Assembly (NCBI GenBank): GCA_028753945.1
Contig: JAPNXP010000009.1
Location: forward strand, 5,270,001 to 5,334,000
Source: Hexactinellida sp. DTS-2022
Taxonomy: Eukaryota > Porifera > Hexactinellida
Direction of reading: 5' to 3'
DNA: 64,000 nt
Shown: positions 57,107 to 64,000 of the stretch, one piece after another
Layout: the number at the start of each line of letters is the position of its first letter
How positions within the stretch are numbered: the stretch's first letter is position 1
Program-made: the position numbers and the translations under genes
The notes under the pieces: model-generated
Seen by the model: only the letters and a program-made list of their open reading frames with translations
Told to the model about the DNA's origin: nothing
Database searches by the model: none

Positions 57107-57547
57107 CATAGGCGTTGAGTATGACGGGGCGGACGGGGCACGCCCAGTCAGCCCGGATGCATTACGTGGCGGAGGCTTCTTCGCCCCGTCAGCTTTCTGT
57201 TAAAGATTCCGGAAAATATATAAATATATACAGAGTATGAAATCATGACTATTTCAAAGGAGAATAATTATACTTTTCGGATATTTTATCAATAATTTAC
57301 TGTACGAGTATACCAATTGTGGAATCCCGCTTAACGACCACTTCAGAATAACTATCATCCCGATATTGCTACTACTATTTATATTCTCGTTCAACCACTT
57401 ATTAACATTAGTATTAATTGATTTTGGAATTACGACCACCCAGCTATTTTAAATTTTGGCCATTGTTTATGAACGAAATTTTTTTCTCAAACACAGAATC
57501 ACGCCCCGTCAGCTTTTGGCAAAATAATTAATAACTCTACGCCTATG
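57107..57547. mobile_element. hAT-type element, CATAGGCG family, copy C, TSD ATTCTGTA
   Basis: Ends CATAGGCGTTGAGTATGACG and CATAGGCGTAGAG (other strand). Perfect TSD ATTCTGTA at 57099-57106 and 57548-57555. Without the nested MITE of copy A, this and copy B show the intact family length of 441 bp. Confidence 0.94.
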
Positions 57548-57589
57548 ATTCTGTAATTCTGTTAATGTTACAGTAAAGTATATAGATAT

Positions 57590-57715
57590 TTAAAATTGTG
57601 TGATGGGTCAATGGGTCACTCGATGGGTCATGGGTCAATGGGTCATGGGTAAGAAATGGGATGGGTCAGATGGGTCATGGGTCACCAATGTTGACCCATG
57701 GTCCACTCAGTTCCC
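57590..57715. repeat. GGGTCA-repeat element, copy 2
   Basis: Inverted relative to 11500-11625. It truncates the coiled-coil gene fragment on the minus strand; the last residues of that ORF come from the repeat. Confidence 0.65.
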
Positions 57716-58097
57716 AACTTGTTCAATTCAGCTAACATTTTGTTGCTGTCACACTCAAAACTAACCATTTTAGGTTCTATTGGAGTTTCGATAGCTTTTA
57801 GTTCTGTGTTCAATTGTGAAATAATGTTTTCATGAATATACTTATTTGGAGAAGTTAGAAGTTGACTTTGAAGAAAAGATTTTGTTGTTTCAAGATCTCG
57901 TTTCTTATCGTTTACTCTATCCAATTCGCTTCTATAAGAGAGATAAGATTCTAGAATATTATCCAACTCTCCAACAGCTCACTTTCTCTATCTTTCAAGC
58001 AATCAATTAATTCAATAAATATATTTCTAATATTATCTCCCATTCGATGTAATTCTAGTTCGTAGTTATCTTCACTCAATGGATTAACTGCAGCCAT
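57682..58097 (-). pseudogene. TRIM/NHL-type coiled-coil fragment
   Basis: From an ATG at 58097 the minus strand reads MAAVNPLSEDNYELELHRMG then NIRNIFIELIDCLKDRESEL. It shifts frame by one base near 57966 and continues LDNILESYLSYRSELDRVND and so on to ELNKLGTE. The sequence is highly charged and helical, like the coiled coil that precedes NHL repeats in TRIM-like proteins of early-branching animals. There is no RING or B-box before it, and the NHL part that should follow is replaced by the GGGTCA repeat. It is therefore frameshifted and truncated. Confidence 0.6.
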
Positions 58098-58103
58098 TCG
58101 TAA

Positions 58104-58369
58104 ATCTTAGGAAATATAGGATAGTTTTCTGAAATATAAAATTAATCACATATGAAGTTCATAACTACAAGATCATCCTATTTAGTACGTATTGAAATAC
58201 AATCTGTTTTCTAATAATGAATATTCTCAGTTAGAATATCAACCTTATCTATAGAATGAAATAATAATTTCTTCAATAAGCTCAACTATTTATTATGGTT
58301 AATAGTAACTTAATACATTAAAAAAACCCCTGTCACAGACGGGATGGGAGTGTGCTTCTTCTGGTTGCA
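58104..58369. other. Unassigned sequence
   Basis: AT-rich, nothing recognisable. Confidence 0.4.
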
Positions 58370-58492
58370 CAGGCCGATCCAATGTTTAAGTACTTTAAGT
58401 TTACCTGTACTTGTACTTGTATTGTACTTGAATATCTGAAGAGTAGTAGTACTTGTACTTAAATACTTTCAAATGTACTTGAACCAACCCTG
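58370..58492. mobile_element. Possible 123-bp hAT-type MITE with GTACTTG repeats
   Basis: Ends CAGGCCGATCCAATGTTTAA and CAGGGTTGGTTCAAGTACAT (other strand) are partly inverted. The interior is GTACTTGTACTTG. No TSD is visible. Confidence 0.45.
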
Positions 58493-59242
58493 GCGGTAAA
58501 CAACCGCTTTTAAGGCTGTAAACAGGCACCTATGAACGCCCGCCCGTGAAGATAACTTCTGAGTATATACTAGGCAAAACCTTAGAAACCTTCCTTAACC
58601 TCCTTATATCCTTGTAAGTTGCTCGCTACTCTCGCTTAATTTATTGGCCCCCCCTTTTGAACATTTCTGGTTCCGCTAGTCGGCTAGTGTTACATGCAAT
58701 AGCCTAGTTTGGGCCAAGGCCAACCTTATGGGACTAAGTTGCCCCAGTTTACGGTAATCAATTGATTTGTATTTAGGAAAATATCTTATCGAACTAAAAC
58801 TTCCTTTTGATCTACCCAGAACCCTCATTGGTAGACGCTACTGAACAGTTGATTTTGAATAATGGCGGTAACTTGGTCTCTAAGGAGAATTCGTATTTAG
58901 CAAACTACGCAATAGTTCCTGTGGACTTCGAGGAACAGCTAAACATTACTACTCGCTTGGGGACTCTCTATTGGCTAGAGTCTAGCTTGTATGTTAGATA
59001 CTGATGCCATTAACGACACACCCTATGTAGCAAACATGCACAGGACCTTGGTGTAAGGATGTACTGTCCAGCTTCGTGGTTTCGTTACTGATGGGGAGAC
59101 ACAAGGACGTTAAACGTGTGTGTGTTATTCAGTTACTACGTTATACGTAGGGTGACCAGATGGCTTTGACCGAAAACCTGGACATTTTCCATTTATTGGC
59201 CAAAAAAACTGGACATTCCTGGACACGTAAAATCCAAAACCG

Positions 59243-60252
59243 GTGTAAGCGCGTTTTGGGTATCCAGCGATTTAGGGATCCCCGTCCCTAAAACGCTAGC
59301 GTTTTCGGCCCTCTGGGTCCCTAAAACGCTAGCGATATAGGGACGGGGATCCCTAAATCGCTAGCGTTTTGTGATCGTAGGGTCCCTATATCGCTAGCGT
59401 TTTGTGGTCGTGGGGTCCCTAAATCGCTAGTAATACAGGTACGCCAGTGTTTTGGGTATCCTCGTTTCTGTGTCCTAATTATCTAAAGTACCTATGATTA
59501 CTTGATGATATATAGATATGTAATTATACTTCCTACGGTAGGCCTAACTAACACTACATTTCTTTGCAAATTTCACTCGCCAACTTATAGTTTGGGTCTG
59601 TCCACGCCAGTATCGGGATCCGCATACATTCTTGTGAAACCATTCTTGACAATCTGCACATTGTATCATTTTGCCTCCTTCCTGAGTACGGCATTTACAA
59701 ATTATATCGATCCTCTTTCTATTTTTGAATTAGATTTTTAACTTTCTATTTTTCTATTTTCACTCACAAACTAAAGATAGTGAAGGATTTGGGCAATATA
59801 TAGAAGACTATGCCTTGAGCCTATAGGTTATATATGGGTGGCCTTGGGTGGGGTGACCCAGGGTTGCCGTGCGTATGGGAATCACATTTCCCCTGTGGGG
59901 ATACCCATATGGAGATTCATAGGAAACCCTTATGGATATCAATACAAGTGATACAAAGCCGTTACACCAGTTACGACATTTTTTCTGAATTATTATAGCA
60001 GCCTATTTGTATGTGTGGAAAGTTGCAAATGATTCATATGGGAATGGGATGGGAATGGAAATTCCACTCCCACGGCAACCCTGGCACTTAGGTCCCTATA
60101 TCTCCGAATTGATCCCTATATCGCTAGCGTTTTTGAGCTTATAGGTTATATATGGGTGGGGTCCCTATATCTCTGAATTGATCCCTAAATCGCTAGCGTT
60201 TTTGGGATCCATGGGGTCCCTAAATCGCTGGATACCTAAAACGCGCTTACAC
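59243..60252. mobile_element. Element with 36-bp TIRs and CGCTAGCG repeats
   Basis: The TIRs (59243-59278 and 60217-60252) begin GTGTAAGCGCGTTTT and match at 35 of 36 positions. Inside each end are repeated blocks GGGTCCCTAWATCGCTAGCG, with the 8-bp palindrome CGCTAGCG occurring at least six times. CGG flanks both sides if the TIR is taken to start one base in. Class unknown. Confidence 0.7.
59859..60083. mobile_element. hAT-type MITE, CAGGGTTGCCGTG family, second copy
   Basis: Inverted ends CAGGGTTGCCGTG. It is shorter and more diverged than 6960-7397; the TSD is not readable. It is nested two levels deep. Confidence 0.75.
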
Positions 60253-61261
60253 GGGGACAAAAAAACTGGACAAATCTAAAACCGCGATAAATTTCATATT
60301 ATGAGCGTAAGAGTGCTAAAATTATATATTCCATACTCTGATATAAGAGTATATAATTTCATGTTAAAATTGTTTACTCAAATTCACGATAAGCCATTGT
60401 TTATACTCTATTTAGTAATATAGAAAATATACCTCAGTTTATAGACACTCTCGTAAATATCTAAATCAGGGGACTATCAAAATTTGTCTGTATTACCTTC
60501 CAATTCGTATTACCGTGAGCTAATTGCATATAATTCATAGCCCAATTACTACAATATTACTAAATAAGAACTTTAAATATTCTGATATATCATTGAAATA
60601 AAATGAAAATATAAATACAAATGTTGAAATTAAGGCTACAAATGTTGAAATGAAGTTGACAAATTTCTATGATAAATGAGGAATACAAATGAGACCAACT
60701 GTGAATTTTATTTTGGAGATTGGGAAAATAATATTTTGATATCACTCCAGGACTTATAGTACGAAAAATAATGAACAATTAGACATGCAAGATGTAATTT
60801 TGAGAATACTAATATGAAACTTGAATTTCAGGTTGGGTTATGGACTTATGGTTCCATATAAAATGACCAGTCCTGTACAAAATTATCGATAACCGAATAT
60901 ACCGCAATCACATGCAATTAGAATCATTACATAGAGGAATATAAGACAAAAATTAGTCATATTACTTATATAAAATGACTGGGTGGTCAAAAAAATGACA
61001 AAAACTGGACAGATTCCAAATTTTTGGGGAAAAATGGACAAAAACTGGACAAATCACAAACCTGGACAATTTTTAAATTTTGCCCAAAAAAATGGACTGT
61101 CCAGGGTAAAAACTGGACAATGGTCACCCTAGCTTATATGGGAGCAAATGAGTGGAATATTCCTACTGTAAAGGTTGATTGGCTGTTTAATTGGTAATTA
61201 TAAATAACATGTTGCCAATAGTGTCATTAAAGTATAATTAAATTCACACAGAACGAATAGA

Positions 61262-61684
61262 CTAGTTGTCTGTAAGTCCCTCCTCATAGGTACGTGTCTC
61301 TGTGAGCTCGATGGGCGCCTGCAAGGGGGAGGGGGCTGGCTCTTGAGGAGGCGTGGCGATTGGAGCAGCGCGGAGGAGGAGAGCGGAATGACGTTCTCCA
61401 GCAGAGAGACGGCCTCCAGCTCTCGCATTAGCTCCTCCGTCTGAGAGGGCGCGTGTGCAACTTGTCTGTCCGCTCCTCCACGGGACGGGGGGACTCGTCC
61501 AGGTGGAAATGTTTCTCCGCGAGGCGCTCCTGCATCTGACGTATGCGGTCAATGCGGGACATCGTATCCGGGTCGGAAAATGCTTGCATCTTTCCCTCGA
61601 ACTCCTTCATGAGCACGTTAAGCTCCAGCTGATCTCCTTGATGGGTTTCATCGTGTGTTGTAGCGGGGGGGACTGAGTGGCCAT
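61262..61684 (-). pseudogene. CCDC28-like coiled-coil gene with frameshifts
   Basis: From the ATG at 61684 the reading MATQSPP shifts at a C7 run into ATTHDETHQGDQLELNVLMK, EFEGKMQAFSD and RIRQMQERLAEKHF. Near 61450 it shifts again into QTEELMRELEAVSLLENVI. The last stretch, perhaps ATPPQEPAPSPLQAPIELTE, ends in a stop at 61262. The order KLQAF...RxxQEKL...L-LL-xLEEL-SSI is that of CCDC28A/B (in vertebrates CCDC28B is a modifier of ciliary disease). The first two shifts are repaired by adding one C in a C run, so these may be sequencing indels or true decay. The start lies only 81 bp from the divergent NHL gene, suggesting a shared promoter. Confidence 0.6.
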
Positions 61685-61765
61685 AGCTACTGTTGCTTGC
61701 TAAGGAATTAAGAATTTTATATAACACGTTATATACTATGAAATCCCATAGCATTAGATATCCAA
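61685..61765. promoter_or_regulatory. Putative bidirectional promoter region
   Basis: The only 81 bases between the divergent start codons of the CCDC28-like gene and the NHL gene. No TATA or initiator assignment is made. The call is inferred from geometry alone and would fail if either gene has an upstream exon. Confidence 0.35.
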
Positions 61766-62590
61766 ATGGCGAGTGATTGTAGCCGCGAGAATAGAATCTT
61801 GTTTTCATTCGGTTCCGCGCAAAGAGCTTCCGGTCGCGGAATAATAACGCATCCCACTCTGAACTTAATATTTGCCACTGACACTCAAAACGCCAGCATT
61901 CAGGTATTCACTCTCTGCGGGGACTACGTCACCACGCACACGCCACAGTTGCGCCGCTTCTGTCCGTGGGGCCTAGCCCACAAGCAGGGGACCATCTACC
62001 TAACTGACGTCAGGAGCAACCGAGTCCTGAGCCTGAATGATTTCGCAGTTCTTGTGGTCACAGAGTTCAGCTGTTTCCCAGCTTCGAAACTTAAATCGCC
62101 GAAAGGCTTAGCTTGCGACAGAGACTCTAACGTCTATGTGGCAGACAGAGACAATAACCGAATTTGCTTATTCGATTATGAGCTAAACTTCCTTGGCATT
62201 TTCTTCCACCAGCTCTTGCAATGCCCCCGTGACGTCACTGTCACTGAGGACCAGCTGTTGGTTCTGACAGAACCCAAACCCTTTCTCCTGGTCTTCTCTC
62301 TCTCGGGAGAAATGCTCCGCTCTGTCGATGGGCTCATGCGCTGGATCCTGTCGCCCTGGTTCTTCTATGTAGACGATTCTCGGAATATTTATATTAGCGA
62401 CTATGAGTCTTACTCTTTTAAATCGTTTAGCGAAGAAGGAGAGCTGCGCGAAGAGCTAATTAGCTTTAAAATCGAAGAGTCGGGAAGGCGGATATCTGTA
62501 TTCGGCATTTGTGTGACAGCTGACAAGCAGATCTGCATTGCTACCGCGGATAAAACACGCCCCTTTATACTCCTTAATAACCGATCCTAG
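61766..62590 (+). CDS. NHL-repeat beta-propeller protein
   Basis: A 274-residue single-exon ORF with no RING, B-box or coiled coil. About five to six NHL-type blades are visible: near 40-55 (ASIQVFTLCGDYV), 66-90 (PWGLAHKQGTIYLTDVRSNR), 112-145 (SPKGLACDRDSNVYVADRDN), 152-187 (CPRDVTVTEDQLLVLTEPKP), 197-225 (PWFFYVDDSRNIYISDYESY) and 246-270. The pattern of a hydrophobic-P-G-D/N start followed by IYVAD and N-R-I-x-x-F is the NHL signature. The protein would form a small propeller used for protein or RNA binding; the target cannot be inferred. It could be the C-terminal part of a longer TRIM-like gene that lost its front, but the good ATG and the divergent neighbour argue for an independent gene. 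No transmembrane segment or clear signal peptide is visible. Confidence 0.82.
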   Translation: MASDCSRENRILFSFGSAQRASGRGIITHPTLNLIFATDTQNASIQVFTLCGDYVTTHTPQLRRFCPWGLAHKQGTIYLTDVRSNRVLSLNDFAVLVVTEFSCFPASKLKSPKGLACDRDSNVYVADRDNNRICLFDYELNFLGIFFHQLLQCPRDVTVTEDQLLVLTEPKPFLLVFSLSGEMLRSVDGLMRWILSPWFFYVDDSRNIYISDYESYSFKSFSEEGELREELISFKIEESGRRISVFGICVTADKQICIATADKTRPFILLNNRS

Positions 62591-62660
62591 CTCAGTCATA
62601 GACCGACCGTCTGTATATTTATGATCATAATTGCTATTAATTATTATAATATCGTTTTAA

Positions 62661-63113
62661 TGTGTGGTAACATTTAACATACTTTGGTATACTGAGAGAA
62701 TAATTCAGAGTTGGTAGTGGACTGATTGTCTCCTCTTTGCCTCGGCCCGAATACTTGGCTCTACTGCTCTCCGCTACTGCCTGTCTGCCAGTAGCAGTGC
62801 ACTTGTAGCACTCGTTGCAAACTGATACTCGCTTGTAACAAAGGATTGGGTAACTGATTGCATAAAGATTGCATAAAGATCTTTATGCAATCAGTTACCC
62901 AATCCTTTGTTACAAGCGAGTATCAGTTTGCAACGAGTGCTACAAGTGCACTGCTACTGGCAGACAGGCAGTACCGACTACCGAGTCCGAAGAGCTGAGT
63001 GAGATGCTGATCAGGAGTGGAGGAGCGGAGAGCAGCAGAGCCAAGTATTCGGGGCTGAGACAAACTCTGGATTATTCTCTCAGTATACCAAAGTATGTTA
63101 AATGCTACCACAC
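62661..63113. repeat. Large inverted repeat downstream of the NHL gene
   Basis: Arms of ~220 bp meet at GCATAAAGATCTTTATGC (centre ~62880). The left arm has a short extra GATTGCATAAA step, and the right arm has ~55 extra bases around 62970-63025. Outer parts match exactly over long stretches, for example CATACTTTGGTATACTGAGA. The plus-strand ORF 62869-63132 runs through it and is not convincing as a gene. Confidence 0.85.
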
Positions 63114-63169
63114 AAATATTTCTTATACGTAAACTGGGGCGACTTGACTTAGGCCTATGGGTTTACTTT

Positions 63170-63264
63170 GGCGGAGCACATCACTGTGGTCAATGGGAGG
63201 AGGCACACAGAATGTCTAATATTTGATATAGGGATCCACGGTTGAAAAAGTTTGGGTATCGCTG
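63170..63264 (-). mobile_element. hAT-type end fragment
   Basis: On the minus strand CAGCGATACCCAAACTTTTT, followed by CAACCGTGGATCCC, closely resembles the ends of Charlie-type hAT elements. The other end is not seen. Confidence 0.4.
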
Positions 63265-63483
63265 GGATAGGGGAATTAAACCTTGTAATTCTTAACCCAA
63301 CATAATCAAAAGACCAACAATACTCACTAATAGGAATAGGAACAGCGATTGCCAACCAAGGCAGATAACTTTCAGACTGATTCCTATAGCAACTCTCCAA
63401 TTCCTTGGGTAGCGCCTATTTCTAATATATTAATAGCAAACCAAAAGCGATTCTCTCTCACCTGCTCTGTGTAACTTGTAGAG
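63265..63483. other. Unassigned sequence
   Basis: No convincing coding or repeat feature. Confidence 0.35.
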
Positions 63484-64000
63484 CAGGGGTCGGCAACCCC
63501 AGGCACGCGTGCCACTAATGGCACGCGAAGTATTTCTCTACGGCACGCTAAGTGATTTACTCAAACTCTTCCTTGTCGACGATTTTCAGTTTTCTCTGTT
63601 TTTTGCCAACCTGAACGCATTAGTTTTAACTCCAAAAAAGTGTTATTACTTGTCATTAAATACATAAGAGATAGAACTGTCATGGAAATTTTGGTCCGCT
63701 TGGAAAATTGGTACTAAAGGACAAAGATCATCATTGATAAATTGTCACAACCTGAAATTTTTTTCCTTCCATGGGATGGAATTAGTAATAATTAGAGAAT
63801 AAAGTGCTGAACTATTTTAACGAGGTTTAAGCGCGTAAGACTGGAAAGGAACTGATTAGTCGGGTTGGAGGTCAGTCATGAGAGGAAGAAAGTGCCAGGC
63901 CAAATATTCTCTGCAAAAATGGTGCTAGAACCATTTTTCTCATGGAATATTGTTCCTAAGACCATTTTCCATGTAATTTACGTCTCCGGAACTATTCTTT
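63484..64000 (+). mobile_element. hAT-type element, left end, runs out of window
   Basis: Starts CAGGGGTCGGCAACCCCAGG with GGCACGCGTGCC words, typical of hAT termini. The candidate 8-bp target to the left is TTGTAGAG. The partner end would lie beyond base 64000, so length and coding content are unknown. Confidence 0.6.

Larger units (their letters stand above)
59148..61131. mobile_element. hAT-type element with TAGGGTGACCA ends, carrying nested repeats
   Basis: Inverted ends TAGGGTGACCA followed by multiple CTGGACA/TGTCCAG words at both sides. Flanks GTTATACG and GCTTATAT match only partly, so the TSD has decayed. No transposase is recognised in its ~2 kb. It splits BRCT-coding sequence and itself holds the elements at 59243-60252 and 59859-60083. 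Confidence 0.72.
58750..61195 (+). pseudogene. TopBP1-like tandem-BRCT pseudogene split by a hAT element
   Basis: 58807-59004 encodes SLVDATEQLILNNGG, NYAIVPVDFEEQ and GTLYWLESSLYVR: the GG turn and the WLxxS/C motif typical of BRCT domains. After a stop the sequence continues to 59147. Immediately beyond the hAT element (61132-61195) the frame resumes AYMGANEWNIPTVKVDWLFN, the conserved C-terminal half of a following BRCT. A BRCT end followed by a short linker and another BRCT fits multi-BRCT proteins such as TopBP1. Stops, a frameshift near 58800 and the 2-kb insertion make it dead. An inverted partial copy lies at 56577-57060. Confidence 0.55.

Noticed and set aside
61262-61684. Tiny introns as an explanation for the frame changes in the CCDC28-like gene
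   Set aside because: No GT-AG pair of reasonable length lies at the frame changes. One-base losses in C runs explain them with the least change.
62869-63132. 87-codon ORF downstream of the NHL gene
   Set aside because: It runs through one arm of a large inverted repeat, and its start is not an ATG in good context; nothing supports translation.
1-64000. tRNA, rRNA or other structural RNA genes
   Set aside because: No cloverleaf with A and B boxes and no conserved rRNA or snRNA sequence was noticed by eye; a covariance-model scan was not possible here.
1-64000. Bacterial-type operons, ribosome binding sites, phage or defence systems
   Set aside because: The genes are animal-type, spaced by AT-rich transposon DNA, and the transposon gene has spliceosomal-type introns; the window is eukaryotic.

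Overview
This is a eukaryotic, most likely invertebrate animal, nuclear window. It is AT-rich and has few genes. Most of it is transposon DNA, mainly short non-autonomous DNA transposons nested in one another. The host genes that can be recognised are animal-type: CHERP, SENP8/DEN1, DCP2, an NHL-repeat protein, a CCDC28-like protein, and decayed TopBP1-like BRCT and TRIM-like coiled-coil fragments. All intact host genes read as single uninterrupted ORFs, which is unusual for an animal. The NHL protein and the TRIM-type coiled coil resemble families expanded in sponges and other early-branching animals. A sponge is therefore possible, but this is an impression and not a demonstrated assignment.

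Layout: 1-3470 holds inverted units of a local repeat with hAT-type MITEs inserted in them. 3822-6096 is a MULE with tandem-repeat (foldback-type) ends and a frameshifted transposase. 6.7-16 kb is nested hAT/pogo-like MITEs plus decayed MULE, Tc1 and LINE fragments and one unclassified 2.2-kb transposon. 16044-18733 is a long palindromic TA-flanked element. 18.7-27.3 kb is a Russian-doll locus: a Helitron-like element split by a Ginger1-type transposon with a multi-exon integrase-plus-OTU gene, which itself carries further hAT and Helitron insertions.

28.5-34.6 kb is the gene island: CHERP, SENP8 and DCP2, all on the minus strand, separated by MITEs. 34.75-52.37 kb is a tandem array of 0.8-1.5-kb units, each built around a ~117-bp hairpin, with a switch in unit orientation near 50.98 kb. 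52.4-61.2 kb is mixed repeats plus two inverted copies of a TopBP1-like BRCT fragment. 61.26-62.59 kb is a divergent pair, a frameshifted CCDC28-like gene (minus) and an NHL-repeat gene (plus), followed by a large inverted repeat and hAT ends.

The intact genes do not form an obvious pathway. DCP2 (mRNA decapping) and CHERP (splicing-associated) are both RNA-processing proteins, and SENP8 acts in the NEDD8 cycle; clustering is probably chance. The main biological interest is the transposon record: target-site duplications (TSDs) can be read directly for many insertions, which allows the order of insertion to be reconstructed.
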